Positions 6,718 to 16,403 are shown, counted from the first letter of the stretch. The stretch is DNA of 64,000 nucleotides from Hymenobacter sp. UV11 (GCF_004684095.1 NZ_SRII01000001.1:558001-622000); one strand, 5' to 3'. Program-made: numbers and translations. Notes: generated from the sequence alone by a model not told the origin.

Positions 6718-8802
6718 ATGAGTAAAAACTTACTTGCTTTTGTACAATGTTCGGCGAGCGCGCTGGCGCTGTTGGGGGCGGCTACCAGCCACGCGCAGCA
6801 GGCGCCGGTGAAGTCGGTCGAGATAAAGTTTGGCAAGCCCGAGCCGGCCGATTTTGAGGCTAAGAATTTCGTGGCCGACAGCGCGTTCGGGGCCGTGGTG
6901 CTCTACGACTGTGGCTCGACCCGCTTCCGGTTTGCTGATACGGGCTTTCAGTTGGAGTCGGACCGCATTACGCGCATCAAGATTCTGAAAAAGTCGGGCT
7001 ACGACGTGGCCACCGTGGAGGTGCCGCTCTACCACCGCGACCAGGATGAGGAGAAAATCGTGAACCTGAAAGGCTTCACTTACAACGAAGTGGGCGGTAA
7101 AATCGAAAAGGTGAAGCTCGAAGTGGGCAAGGCGTTCACCGAGGAGCGCACCAAGAACACCCGGGTGCGCAAGTTTACGCTGCCCAACGTGCGCGAGGGC
7201 GCCGTGATTGAGTATTCCTACACGGTGACCTCGGACTTCCTATCGCAGTTTCAGGACTGGACGTTTCAGCGCGAAATTCCTACCCGGTGGAGCGAGTTTC
7301 AGGCTACGATTCCGGAGTATTTCGACTACAAAATGCTGATGCAGGGCTACGAGCCGCTGGCCCTGCAAACCAAGGAGCAGACTACTACCCAGTATATGGT
7401 ACGCGAACGGGTACAGGTAGCTTCGGGCGCTAGCGGCCTTTCAGGAGGCATGAGTAGTCACTCAGCTACTGAAACCGAAAATATTACGGCGCAGGCCACC
7501 AACTACCACTGGGCCATGCAGAACGTGCCCGCCCTGCGCGATGAGCCCTACATGACCACCATGCGCGACTATGTGGCGCGCCTCAACTTTGAGCTGGCTG
7601 GCGAGCGCATGCCCGGCGGACCCTACCACAACGTGCTGGGTACTTGGACAAAAATCAATACCGAGCTGCAAAATGAAGACAACTTTGGCGGCCAGCTTGG
7701 CCGGTTGGGCTTCCTGGACGCGGCCCTGAAACCGCTGATAGCGCAGTACCCCGACCCGGCCACCCGTGCCGCCGCCGTGCGTGAGCTGATAGTAAAGGCA
7801 GTAAAGTATGACGGTACGACTGGCTTTGTGGCCAGCGGCGCGCTCAAGAAGAGCTACGAGCTGCACCGCGGCACGGCGGCCGATGTAAACCTGCTGCTCA
7901 TCGCGGCCCTGCGCCAGGCCGGGCTGCCCGCCGAGGCCGTGCTGTTGAGCACCCGCGGCCACGGTCGCGTGGACCAGAATTTTCCGCTGCTCCAGCAGTT
8001 TAACTATGTAATTGGGATGCTGCCGCTGGCCGATAACAAGGAGCTGCTGCTCGATGCCACCGAGCCGTTGCTGCCCTGCGGCACGCTGCCCACCCGCTGC
8101 CTCAACCAAATTGGCCGCCTCGTGGATGGTAAGGAAGGCGAGGGCCGCTGGGTGAGCCTCACGCCGGCCCAAAGCCATAATCACTTCCAGCAGGTGCAGC
8201 TAAAAGTGGATGAGCAAGGCAACCTGACCGGCCAGGTGCACGAGGAGCACAGCGGCTACTCGGGGGCATCGGCCCGCGAGCGCTTGCAGCAGCTAGGCGA
8301 GAAAAAATACGTGACCGAGCTGGCCAGCCAGCACACCGGCTGGGAAATGCCCAGCTACAAGTTTAGCGAGGTGAGTGAAGTGAGCAAGCCACTGGCCCTG
8401 AACTATGAAATGCGCCAGTCGGCCAGCACGCCCGGCGCGGCGAGTGAGCTGTACGTGAGCCCGTTGGCCTCGTTTGGCGATAGCCAGAACCCCTTTCGGC
8501 ACCCCGACCGCACCTACCCCGTCGATTTTGGGGCGCCTACCCAGGAGGTTATTATGGTGACGCTGACCCTACCCCCCGGCTACGTGGCCGAACTACCCAA
8601 GCCCGCTGTGATAGAGCTGCCCAACAAGGGCGGTCGTTACTTGTACTCGGCCAGCGCGGCCGCGCCGGGCACGGTGCAGCTCCTCAGCCGCCTCACGCTC
8701 ACCAAGTCCGTGTACGGAGCCGAGGAATATGCTTCGTTGCGCGAATTCTACCGCCTGGCGCTGGCCAAGCAGGCTGAGGCGCTGGTGCTGAAGAAAATCT
8801 AG
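6718..8802 (+). CDS. DUF3857/transglutaminase-fold exported protein, catalytic Cys and His absent (paralog 1)
   Basis: A 694-residue protein with a signal peptide ending at SHAQQ, an N-terminal DUF3857 domain (about residues 60-300), a transglutaminase-like core (about 340-480) and a beta-rich C-terminal domain (about 500-690). In active members the core begins with a Cys-containing GDCK-type motif and has FNH before a later Asp. Here the matching segment reads GTAADVNLLLI (near residue 384), and FNH is FNY (near 428); only the Asp of LLLDATEP (near 445) remains. It is probably a non-catalytic fold acting in the periplasm or on the cell surface. It is first of three tandem paralogs, 47 nt before the next. 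Confidence 0.85.
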   Translation: MSKNLLAFVQCSASALALLGAATSHAQQAPVKSVEIKFGKPEPADFEAKNFVADSAFGAVVLYDCGSTRFRFADTGFQLESDRITRIKILKKSGYDVATVEVPLYHRDQDEEKIVNLKGFTYNEVGGKIEKVKLEVGKAFTEERTKNTRVRKFTLPNVREGAVIEYSYTVTSDFLSQFQDWTFQREIPTRWSEFQATIPEYFDYKMLMQGYEPLALQTKEQTTTQYMVRERVQVASGASGLSGGMSSHSATETENITAQATNYHWAMQNVPALRDEPYMTTMRDYVARLNFELAGERMPGGPYHNVLGTWTKINTELQNEDNFGGQLGRLGFLDAALKPLIAQYPDPATRAAAVRELIVKAVKYDGTTGFVASGALKKSYELHRGTAADVNLLLIAALRQAGLPAEAVLLSTRGHGRVDQNFPLLQQFNYVIGMLPLADNKELLLDATEPLLPCGTLPTRCLNQIGRLVDGKEGEGRWVSLTPAQSHNHFQQVQLKVDEQGNLTGQVHEEHSGYSGASARERLQQLGEKKYVTELASQHTGWEMPSYKFSEVSEVSKPLALNYEMRQSASTPGAASELYVSPLASFGDSQNPFRHPDRTYPVDFGAPTQEVIMVTLTLPPGYVAELPKPAVIELPNKGGRYLYSASAAAPGTVQLLSRLTLTKSVYGAEEYASLREFYRLALAKQAEALVLKKI

Positions 8803-8849
8803 GTACTGGCGCCTGTGTAGGGCTGCTGTTCTTTTACGCCGAGAGCGCT

Positions 8850-10925
8850 ATGAACTGGAAAAACTACCGGCCGGCCGTGGTGGCGGCTGGTTTGCTGCTG
8901 GCCGTGGGCCCACGGGCCGCCGTGGCCCAAACGCCCCTGTCGAAAACCCCGGCCCCGCTGCCGCTGCAATTTGGCCAGCCCGAAGCCAAGGACTTTGAGG
9001 CCCAGAATTTTGTGGCCGACAGTGGGGCGGTGGCCGTGGTGCTGTGCGACTACGGCACGGCGCGCTTCGGTAGCACGGCCGGCGCGATGAGCATCATCCT
9101 GGAGCGCACCGTGCGCATCAAGATTCTGAAAAAAGCCGGCTACGACTACGCCACTGTGGAAGTACCGCTGTATCACCGCGACCAGCAAAACGAGCGGCTG
9201 AGCAATTTGCGCGGCTTTACGTACTTGCGCGGAGCCGATGGCAAAGTCAGCAAAACCAAGCTCGACCCCAACGCTACGTTTGAGGAAAAGCGTACCGACA
9301 ACCTGAAGGTGCGCAAATTTACCCTGCCCAACGTGCAGGAAGGCGCGGTGATTGAGTACGCCTACACGGTCACGTCCACGTTCTTCAGTAATTACCAGGA
9401 CTGGACGTTTCAGCGCGATATTCCGACGCGGTGGAGCGAGTACCGCACGAGCATTCCGCAGGTGTACCAGTATAAGGCGCTCTACCAGGGCTACTTGCCA
9501 TTGGCTGTTAATGAGATGGGTAAGGGCTCGGTGAGCCTGCTGCTCGACCAGAAGCTGGACGCCGGGGCGGGAGCTGGGGCCGGGCTGGGGGTAGGCAGCA
9601 TGGGCGTGAGCATTAGTACCGAGCAGCACCGCTGGGTAATTCGCGACGCGCCGGCCTTTCGGGAGGAGCCCTACATGACGACCGCCAACGACTACCTGGC
9701 GCGCATGACCTTCGAGCTGGCCGGCGTGCAAATGCCCGAACAGCCATACCGGGACCTGACCGACAGCTGGCCCAAGAAGAATAAAGCGTTGCTGGAAGAC
9801 GAGTCGTTTGGGCTGGCTTTGAAACAAAGTGGCTTTCTGGAAGCCGCCGTGAAGCCGCTGGTGGCGCAGTACCCGGATGCGGCGGCGCGGGCGGCGGCGG
9901 TGCGCGCGCTGGTGATGCAGGCCGTGAAGTACGATGGCACTAACCGGCTCTTTGCCAGCTCCTCGCTCAAGAAGAGCTACGAGCTGCACCGCGGCACGGC
10001 GGCCGATGTGAACCTGCTGCTCATCGCGGCCCTGCGCCAGGCCGGGCTGCTGGCCCAGCCGCTGCTGCTGAGCACCCGCAGCCACGGAATGGTGAGCGAG
10101 CAATACCCGCTGCTGGAGCAGTTTAACTACGTCATTGCGCTTGTCGAAATCCCTGGCCAGCCCGAGCTGCTGCTCGACGCTACCGAGCCGCTGCTACCCG
10201 CCGGTGTGCTACCCCGCCACTGCCTCAACCAGCGCGGCCACACGGTGCCCGAAACCGGCGAGGGCCGCTGGGTGAGCCTGGTGCCTACCCCCCGCTACAA
10301 CCATTACCAGGAAGTGAAGCTGACCCTCGATGCCCAGGGCAACCTGAGTGGGCAAGTGCGCGAGGAGCACGCCGGCTACGCGGGCCTCGAAGCCCGCGAG
10401 CGCTTGCAGCAGCTGGGAGAGAAGAAGTACGTGAGCGAGCTGGCTGGCCAACATCCTGGCTGGGAAGTGCCCAGCTACAAGTTCAGCCAGCAGGGGGAAG
10501 TGGGCCAGCCGCTGGCCCTGCGCTACGAGCTGCGGCAGCCGGCCAGCACGCCCAGCCCGGCCCAGGAGCTGTACGTAAACCCCTTTGAAGCCTTTGGCGA
10601 ACATCAAAACCCGTTTCGCCACGCCCAGCGCTACTACCCCGTCGATGTGGGCATGATGCAGCAGGAAATAATCAGCCTGACGCTGACCCTACCCCCCGGC
10701 TACGTGGCCGAGCTGCCCAAGGCCGCCACGCTGATGCTGCCCAACCAGGGCGGCCGCTACGTGTACGTGGCCAGCAGCCCCACGCCCGGCACGGTGCAGC
10801 TCCTCAGCCGCCTCACCCTCGACAAGCCCGTGTACAGCGCCGCCGAATACCAGGCCCTGCGCGAGCTCTACCGCCAGATGCTGGCCAAGCAGGCCGAGGC
10901 GCTGGTGGTTAAAAAAGCCAGCTAA
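8850..10925 (+). CDS. DUF3857/transglutaminase-fold exported protein, catalytic Cys and His absent (paralog 2)
   Basis: A 691-residue close paralog of the preceding gene with the same order: signal peptide (ending near VAQT), DUF3857, degenerate transglutaminase core and C-terminal beta domain. The core again reads GTAADVNLLLI (near residue 381) and FNYVI, so Cys and His are missing as in paralog 1. DNA of the two genes is nearly identical across the core (7856-7920 against 9980-10050) and in parts of the C-terminal region, which points to recent duplication or gene conversion. A glycine/alanine-rich insert (residues about 230-250) distinguishes it. The next paralog starts 29 nt downstream. 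Confidence 0.85.
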   Translation: MNWKNYRPAVVAAGLLLAVGPRAAVAQTPLSKTPAPLPLQFGQPEAKDFEAQNFVADSGAVAVVLCDYGTARFGSTAGAMSIILERTVRIKILKKAGYDYATVEVPLYHRDQQNERLSNLRGFTYLRGADGKVSKTKLDPNATFEEKRTDNLKVRKFTLPNVQEGAVIEYAYTVTSTFFSNYQDWTFQRDIPTRWSEYRTSIPQVYQYKALYQGYLPLAVNEMGKGSVSLLLDQKLDAGAGAGAGLGVGSMGVSISTEQHRWVIRDAPAFREEPYMTTANDYLARMTFELAGVQMPEQPYRDLTDSWPKKNKALLEDESFGLALKQSGFLEAAVKPLVAQYPDAAARAAAVRALVMQAVKYDGTNRLFASSSLKKSYELHRGTAADVNLLLIAALRQAGLLAQPLLLSTRSHGMVSEQYPLLEQFNYVIALVEIPGQPELLLDATEPLLPAGVLPRHCLNQRGHTVPETGEGRWVSLVPTPRYNHYQEVKLTLDAQGNLSGQVREEHAGYAGLEARERLQQLGEKKYVSELAGQHPGWEVPSYKFSQQGEVGQPLALRYELRQPASTPSPAQELYVNPFEAFGEHQNPFRHAQRYYPVDVGMMQQEIISLTLTLPPGYVAELPKAATLMLPNQGGRYVYVASSPTPGTVQLLSRLTLDKPVYSAAEYQALRELYRQMLAKQAEALVVKKAS

Positions 10926-10954
10926 CATCTTGATTTATTGTTGATAAATTCGCT

Positions 10955-12907
10955 ATGATTCTGCCCATATTTGCCTCGCTCACGCTGCTGGGGCCGCCTA
11001 CCCCCAAGTATCCGGCCGATGCCATTGCGCCGGCCCTGCGCGAAAACGCCCACGCCGTGGTGCGCGCCTACGACGAGAAAGTGGTGGTGAAGTCGGCCGG
11101 CCAGCTCGTCAAAACGGTGCACCGGGTCATGACGGTGCTCAATGAGGCGGGCAGCGACGACTACGGCCAGCTGGTAGTCAGCTACGACGCGCTCAACCGC
11201 ATCAACTACCTGCGCGGCGCCGTGTATGATGCCCAGGGCCAGCTGCTGCACCAGCTGCGCCCGGCCGAGGTGCACGACCAGGGCCTGGGCAGCAGCGGCG
11301 GCAGCCTGATGACCGACGTGCGCGTGCGCTACGCCGACCTGCGCCAGCCTACCACGCCCTACACCGTGGAGTTTGACTACGAAATAGTGTCGGACAACAC
11401 GCTTTTCTACCCCGACTGGCAGCCCCAGTACGCCGAGAATGTGTCCCTTGAAGGGGCCACCTTACAAGTGACTACGCCCACCGCCCTGCCCCTGCGCTAC
11501 CAGGAGCAGCTGCTGCCGGCCGGCGCCGCCAGCGCGCCCGTGGTGGCCGGCAGCCAGACCACCTACCGCTGGCAGCTGCCCGCCGCGCCCGCCGTGGAGG
11601 AAGAGCCCCTATCACCTGCGCTCGATGAGCTGCTGCCGGCCGTGCACCTGGCCCCGGCCACCTTTGAGGTGCAGGGCCACGCCGGCTCGTTGGCCTCGTG
11701 GCAAAGCCTGGGGCTGTGGACGTATCAACTCGGCCAGGGCCGCGACGTGCTACCCCCCGCCCTCACCGCCAAGATGGCCCAACTGCTGGTAACCGCGCCC
11801 GACGCCCGCGAGCGGGCCCGCAAGGTGTATGAGTTTTTGCAGGGCTCGACGCGCTACGTATCGGTGCAGCTGGGCCTGGGCGGCTGGCAAACGGCCCCCG
11901 CCAGCAGCGTGGCCACCGGCGGCTACGGCGACTGCAAAGCCCTGAGTAATTACACCTGCGCGTTGCTAAAAGCCGCCGGCCTGCCTGCCTACATGGCTCT
12001 GGTGGGGGCCGGGCGTAACGAAACCGACGTGCGCGCCGACTTCCCGAGCAGCCAGTTCAACCACATGATTTTGTGCATGCCGCTGGCCGCCCACGGCAGC
12101 ACGCCCGCCGATACGGTGTGGATGGAATGCACCAGCCAGACCGAGGCGTTCGGCTACATGGGCTCTTTCACCGGCAACCGCCACGCGCTGCTGCTCACGC
12201 CCGAGGGCGGCCGCCTGGTGGCTACCCCCCGCTACGGCGCCCAGGCCAACCGCCAGCAGCGCCGCACCGACCTCTGGCTCGATGCTACCGGCGCGGCCAA
12301 AGCCACCGTGCGCACCCGCCGCCTGGGCCTGGCCCAGGATACCTACGCCCAGCTATTGCACGAGGTAGGCCCCGAGGACCAGAAAAAGTACGTGGCCAAC
12401 CACTTGCCCGTGAGTCATTTCACTATCACCAGCCTGCGCCTGGCGGCGGCCCCGAGCACGGGCCCCGCGCCCCTGCCCGGCGTAGTCGAAACGATGGGCC
12501 TGGAGCTGCAGAGCGTGGGCACGGCCGCCGGCCGCCGCCTGCTACTGGAGCCCAACGTGCTGGGTCGTCTGGCCGCCCTGCCGGCGCAAGTGGGTTCGCG
12601 CACCGCGCCGCTGTCGCTGCCGCCCGCCGGCCTCTACCAGGACACCGTGCGCCTGCACCTGCCGGCTGGCTTCCGGGCCGAAAACCTGCCCCAACCTACG
12701 CAGCTGACCTCGCCCTACGGCACTTATTCCAGCACCTGCACCACCCTGCCCGACGGCACGCTGCAATACGTGCGCCAGCTCGAAACCCGCCGCCCCGCCG
12801 GGGGCACGTCCCTACCCCCCGCCAAATACACCGAGTACCAGGACTTTCGCCGCAAAGTCAACCAGGCCGACCATGCGCAAGTGGTGCTGACGAAAACGGA
12901 TGCGTGA
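10955..12907 (+). CDS. DUF3857/transglutaminase-domain protein with intact Cys-His (paralog 3)
   Basis: A 650-residue protein with the same domain order as its two upstream neighbours but much more divergent. It keeps the catalytic Cys in GYGDCKALSNY (near residue 322) and His in FNHMI (near 367). The third position reads WMECTSQ (near 388), the form common in this subfamily. It is therefore the only member of the tandem likely to be catalytically competent. The N-terminus (MILPIFASLTLLG) is a short hydrophobic segment rather than a classic signal peptide. Its stop codon lies in a hairpin shared with the convergent HhH-barrel gene. Confidence 0.87.
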   Translation: MILPIFASLTLLGPPTPKYPADAIAPALRENAHAVVRAYDEKVVVKSAGQLVKTVHRVMTVLNEAGSDDYGQLVVSYDALNRINYLRGAVYDAQGQLLHQLRPAEVHDQGLGSSGGSLMTDVRVRYADLRQPTTPYTVEFDYEIVSDNTLFYPDWQPQYAENVSLEGATLQVTTPTALPLRYQEQLLPAGAASAPVVAGSQTTYRWQLPAAPAVEEEPLSPALDELLPAVHLAPATFEVQGHAGSLASWQSLGLWTYQLGQGRDVLPPALTAKMAQLLVTAPDARERARKVYEFLQGSTRYVSVQLGLGGWQTAPASSVATGGYGDCKALSNYTCALLKAAGLPAYMALVGAGRNETDVRADFPSSQFNHMILCMPLAAHGSTPADTVWMECTSQTEAFGYMGSFTGNRHALLLTPEGGRLVATPRYGAQANRQQRRTDLWLDATGAAKATVRTRRLGLAQDTYAQLLHEVGPEDQKKYVANHLPVSHFTITSLRLAAAPSTGPAPLPGVVETMGLELQSVGTAAGRRLLLEPNVLGRLAALPAQVGSRTAPLSLPPAGLYQDTVRLHLPAGFRAENLPQPTQLTSPYGTYSSTCTTLPDGTLQYVRQLETRRPAGGTSLPPAKYTEYQDFRRKVNQADHAQVVLTKTDA

Positions 12908-12954
12908 TTTTTAAGCTGTTAGCTATTGGCTATTAGCTAACAGCTTAAAAATCA
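12905..12954. terminator. Bidirectional hairpin containing both stop codons
   Basis: A perfect 21-bp stem, TGATTTTTAAGCTGTTAGCTA (12905-12925) with its complement at 12934-12954, around an 8-nt loop. The TGA of the plus-strand gene starts the left arm, and the TGA of the minus-strand gene is the end of the right arm. The T-run and A-run lie within the stem. Confidence 0.8.
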
Positions 12955-15084
12955 CAGCCGATACCGCACCTGTGCCGTCACCTCCGAGCGGGCGTTGCCC
13001 TTTATCTCTTCCAGCCCCGAGCTGATAGTGGCCTGGTGGCGGTAGCGCGTGTCGGCGTAGCGTAGCCAAAGGGTAAAGTGCTTATTGAGTGTGGCTTGCA
13101 GTAGGGCGTAGGCTCGCGTGCCCTGGCCGTAGAGCGCGGGCGCTGAGATGGCGTACAAGACATCCTGCTCAAACATATACTGCCGCGTGTCGTAGTCGTC
13201 GGTGTCGAATACGGCGTAGCGGGCGGCCAGGCTCACGCGGCGGGCCAGCTGTACGGTGGCGTCTTGGCTTAGCACGAAGCCGCTGCGCCAGGGCAGGTTA
13301 TCGTCGGCGCGCAGGTAGCTGGCTTGCAGGCGGGTACGCAGGCCCAGGCGGGGGGTAGGCTGCACATCGCAGTAGAATAGCAGCGAGTGGCGCAGCTGCT
13401 GGCCGGGCAGCGGCACCGGCCGGCCCAGGCTACTGGGCAGGTCGAGCGGCTTGAGGCGGGCGCGGTACTGCACGTAGAGCAGGCCGGTTTTGGTGGGCGT
13501 GAAGGCCACCCGTAGCAGCGCATCCTGGCCGTGGCTGGGGGCACTCACCCGGTAGCGCAGCCACGGAAAGCGAAATTGGTCGAAGTACGCCGAGACTTCC
13601 CAGCGGGGTAGGGGCCTCACTTTGAGGCCAATATACAGGCCGCTCTCGTTGATGTTGCGGGTATTTTCGCTCAGCGCGTTGCCGTAGAAGGTGTGAAAAT
13701 CAGCGTCGTAGTGCCGCACCAGCAATGAGGCATCCACGTTGGGGCCCAGGCTGGCGAGCACGCCGTTCACGGTGCCCAGGCCGCCGCCGCTGCTGCGCCC
13801 GCTTTCGCCAAAAAGCAGCATATTGCGCCAGCCGTAGCTGTAGTGCGCCCCCAAGGCCAGGTTATTCTGCCCCTGAAACTCATAACGATTGTACGGTTCT
13901 AGTCTTTTTTGATACGCCATGCCGTAGTGCGTGCCCACCGCCGTGAGGCCGAAGCTCAGGTTGCCGTTGGGGCTGCGGTAGCCGAGGTGGCCGCCGCCCA
14001 CGGTTTCGGCCAGGCGCTGGCGGTTGGCTATTTCGGTGGCCGTGCGGTGCAGGCCCGTCAGCAGCAGGCTGGTGCTGAACTCGTCAAACTGGGCCAGCGA
14101 GTCGGTGGTCTGGCGGGCGTTGGCGTCGATGTTTTTGCGCGAGGCGAAAGCTGTGGCTTCCCAGCGCGGCGCGAGCTGATAAGTGGCCGCCGCGCCCCGA
14201 AAAAACGTGTTTTCGAGCAGCGCCGCGTAGGGCCGCACGCCCAGCGACGCCCGGCGCAGGGCCGTCACGGTTTCGCCGCCTTTGCCCAGCGCCAACCCCG
14301 ACGACAGCAATAACCCTTGCCCAAATTGCAGCTGGTAGTCGCCCAGTGCCAGCGTCTTAAGCCTACCCTGCTCATAAAGCACGACGTGGGCCGATAAGAA
14401 ATCGGGCCCAAACTGGTTGTGCCCCGGCCGCCAGGCCAGCGGCTCGCCCGCGTCTTTCTCGGCCGTGAAGCCCAGGCTGAAATCGTGGGCGTGGCTCACG
14501 CGGTAGCGCAGGGCCAGCGCATCGGCCGAGCCCAGGTAGCGCAGCGTGGGCCGCCCCTGAAAGGTATCGACTGCGGTATAGCCCTTGCGCTGCTGCAACA
14601 CGCGCTCGTAGCGCAGAATGATAGCGTTATTCTCTTCATTTTTAATGCGTTGCCACAGCGGGCCGCGCACCGCGTTGGGGTTGGTGCTGGCCACCGTCAC
14701 GAAGGGCGCGACCCGCTCAATGGTCCGCACGTCCCAGCCCGGCACGGCTTGCAGCTCATACACGCTCAGCAGCGGGCCGGCGGTGCGGCGGTGCAGCAGC
14801 AGCGCGGCCACCTGCGCCTCGCTGAGTAGGGGTAGGGCGCGCAGCTCCTCGGGGCCGGCGGTATTGAGGTTGAGCGGCGACTGGTAAAAATTCAGCAGCG
14901 TGCCGTACAGGTCCTCGTAGGGAATCTGGTCCGATTGAATTTCGGCAAACAGCTCCTGCGCTATCCGGTCCAGCTCGGGCGCGCGCCTTGGAAAATCCTG
15001 TGCCACCGCGAGGCCTGGCAAGAGCCAAACAGCAAGAAAGAAGAGAGTAGACAGGATGAGTTCCCGTGAGAAATAATTCTTCAT
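12952..15084 (-). CDS. Outer-membrane protein with N-terminal helix-hairpin-helix repeats
   Basis: A 710-residue protein: signal peptide (to about residue 29, ending AVAQ), then a ComEA-like helix-hairpin-helix region (about 60-130) with PLNLNTAGPEELRALPLLS and a second turn VPGWDVRTIERVAPF, then a long region of amphipathic strands typical of an outer-membrane beta barrel. From memory, this HhH-plus-barrel arrangement recurs as an uncharacterised protein in Bacteroidota. HhH motifs normally bind DNA backbone, so a link to DNA at the cell surface is conceivable but unproven. It is second in a two-gene operon; its ATG is 3 nt after the stop of the PorV/PorQ-like gene. Confidence 0.75.
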   Translation of the reverse strand: MKNYFSRELILSTLFFLAVWLLPGLAVAQDFPRRAPELDRIAQELFAEIQSDQIPYEDLYGTLLNFYQSPLNLNTAGPEELRALPLLSEAQVAALLLHRRTAGPLLSVYELQAVPGWDVRTIERVAPFVTVASTNPNAVRGPLWQRIKNEENNAIILRYERVLQQRKGYTAVDTFQGRPTLRYLGSADALALRYRVSHAHDFSLGFTAEKDAGEPLAWRPGHNQFGPDFLSAHVVLYEQGRLKTLALGDYQLQFGQGLLLSSGLALGKGGETVTALRRASLGVRPYAALLENTFFRGAAATYQLAPRWEATAFASRKNIDANARQTTDSLAQFDEFSTSLLLTGLHRTATEIANRQRLAETVGGGHLGYRSPNGNLSFGLTAVGTHYGMAYQKRLEPYNRYEFQGQNNLALGAHYSYGWRNMLLFGESGRSSGGGLGTVNGVLASLGPNVDASLLVRHYDADFHTFYGNALSENTRNINESGLYIGLKVRPLPRWEVSAYFDQFRFPWLRYRVSAPSHGQDALLRVAFTPTKTGLLYVQYRARLKPLDLPSSLGRPVPLPGQQLRHSLLFYCDVQPTPRLGLRTRLQASYLRADDNLPWRSGFVLSQDATVQLARRVSLAARYAVFDTDDYDTRQYMFEQDVLYAISAPALYGQGTRAYALLQATLNKHFTLWLRYADTRYRHQATISSGLEEIKGNARSEVTAQVRYRL

Positions 15085-15087
15085 TCT

Positions 15088-15978
15088 TCATTCCTCATTC
15101 TTAATTATCTCCTTCTCCCACTGCCAGCTCACGCTGAAGTACTGGCTCAGGCCCAGCGCATTATGCCAGCCGGCCGCGTAGTCGAGCTGCCAGTCGCCGG
15201 CGTGCAGGCCTACGCCGGCCGTGCTCTGCTGGCTCAGGCTTGCGTAACCCAGGCGGACGGCCACGGCGGGGGTAGGGAGGTATTCGACGCCGGCTTTGAA
15301 GCCGGCCGCGCGCTCCACATCCTTCTCCACTTCGCCCAGCAGCAGCACCTGCTTGCCGGGGCGGTAGGCCAGGCCGGCGCGCAGCACGGTGGGCACGCGC
15401 TCATCCTGGTAATCAGCTAGTTTGGCCTGCGTGATGTTGTAGAGGTACACGCCCAGCGTGAGGCGCTGGGGCAAAATATCGGCCTGCCCGCCCAGCGAGG
15501 CGGCCAGCGTGCGGCGACTGCCCAGGTCCTGGAAACTCACTTGCAGCGCGTCGAGCCGGCCGCCTACGCGCACTACCCCCAGCTGGTAGCCGTAGGCCGC
15601 GCCCACCCGTACTTCATTGTACAAAATGCCACCAAACCGCTGGGCCTCCACTCCCAGCACGCCCCGGCTGGCGCGGGCGGGGAGGCCGCCCGTCGCCGGC
15701 TCCACCACGCCCAGCGGCAGCGCCAGGGCTACCGCCGCCACGTTGAGGCTTGGGATAAGGTAGCGATTTTCGAAATATGCCCCCGCCGTGGGCCGCGTGA
15801 GGCTGCCCAGGCCGGCCGCGTTGTTGGCCACCGCCCACACCTCACCGCCCAGCGTGGCCGAGGCATTGCCCAGCGCCTGCGCGCGGCCGCCGTGCGCGGC
15901 CGGGCCGTTGCCCTGCGCTAGCAGGGGTAGGGGAGTGCTAAATAAGAATAAAAAGAAAAAGTATAAATGTCTCAGCAT
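15088..15978 (-). CDS. PorV/PorQ-like outer-membrane barrel protein
   Basis: A 296-residue protein with a signal peptide (MLRHLYFFFLFLFSTPLPLLAQ) followed by a segment (GGRAQALGNASATLGGEVWAVANNAAGLG) that resembles the opening of the PorV/PorQ and FadL-like barrels of Bacteroidota, then alternating transmembrane strands. PorV shuttles type IX secretion cargo; I infer only family likeness, not that function. The start is placed at the signal peptide (ATG 15978); the open frame extends to 16317 through unlikely proline/arginine-rich sequence. It is first gene of the operon with the HhH-barrel gene. Confidence 0.65.
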   Translation of the reverse strand: MLRHLYFFFLFLFSTPLPLLAQGNGPAAHGGRAQALGNASATLGGEVWAVANNAAGLGSLTRPTAGAYFENRYLIPSLNVAAVALALPLGVVEPATGGLPARASRGVLGVEAQRFGGILYNEVRVGAAYGYQLGVVRVGGRLDALQVSFQDLGSRRTLAASLGGQADILPQRLTLGVYLYNITQAKLADYQDERVPTVLRAGLAYRPGKQVLLLGEVEKDVERAAGFKAGVEYLPTPAVAVRLGYASLSQQSTAGVGLHAGDWQLDYAAGWHNALGLSQYFSVSWQWEKEIIKNEE

Positions 15979-16140
15979 AAAGACTAATAAGCGGATAAAA
16001 GCCGAAATATACTGGCAGAATGATAATTTGGTGAATACTTGCGGGCTGAAACCGCGCTTTATTTTTGGGCTGGTTGTGAGTCGAGCGCCCACAGCATGGG
16101 CAATGCCGAACTTTGCTCCCTGGCCGTTGCTTATTGCGCT

Positions 16141-16353
16141 ATGTTTCGCCGCTTGCTGCTGCTGCTGGTGCGCTTCTACCAGCTGTTTATTTCGCCGCTC
16201 TCGCCGCCGAGCTGCCGCTACTCGCCCACCTGCTCGGCCTATGCGGCCGAGGCTATTGGCAAGTACGGGGCGTGGCGGGGGGGGAGGCTGGCGCTGCGGC
16301 GCATTGGGCGGTGCCACCCGTGGGGTGGCTCGGGCTACGACCCGGTGCCGTAG
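16141..16353 (+). CDS. yidD: Membrane protein insertion efficiency factor YidD
   Basis: A 70-residue protein with the full family signature: a hydrophobic/amphipathic N-terminus ([20 protein letters not shown]), then [17 protein letters not shown] with the conserved cysteines, and the C-terminal [14 protein letters not shown]. YidD sits at the inner membrane and aids YidC-dependent insertion. The ATG at 16141 is taken because it begins the conserved MFRRLLL; upstream in-frame codons are not family-like. It is divergent from the PorV/PorQ-like gene. Confidence 0.93.
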   Translation: MFRRLLLLLVRFYQLFISPLSPPSCRYSPTCSAYAAEAIGKYGAWRGGRLALRRIGRCHPWGGSGYDPVP

Positions 16354-16403
16354 CGCGAGGGCGCTTAGCCACTGGGGCGGGCTTTGCCGTACAAGCGGGT
16401 CGT

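Noticed and set aside
8799-10103. A 434-codon minus-strand open frame opposite DUF3857 paralog 2
   Set aside because: It is antisense to a clear gene with conserved motifs; its His/Gln/Arg-rich translation has no recognisable domain and is a product of high GC.
16113-16403. Upstream extension of the lipoprotein gene through yidD
   Set aside because: The extension overlaps a clear yidD in another frame and lacks a signal; the lipobox start at 16404 explains the gene.
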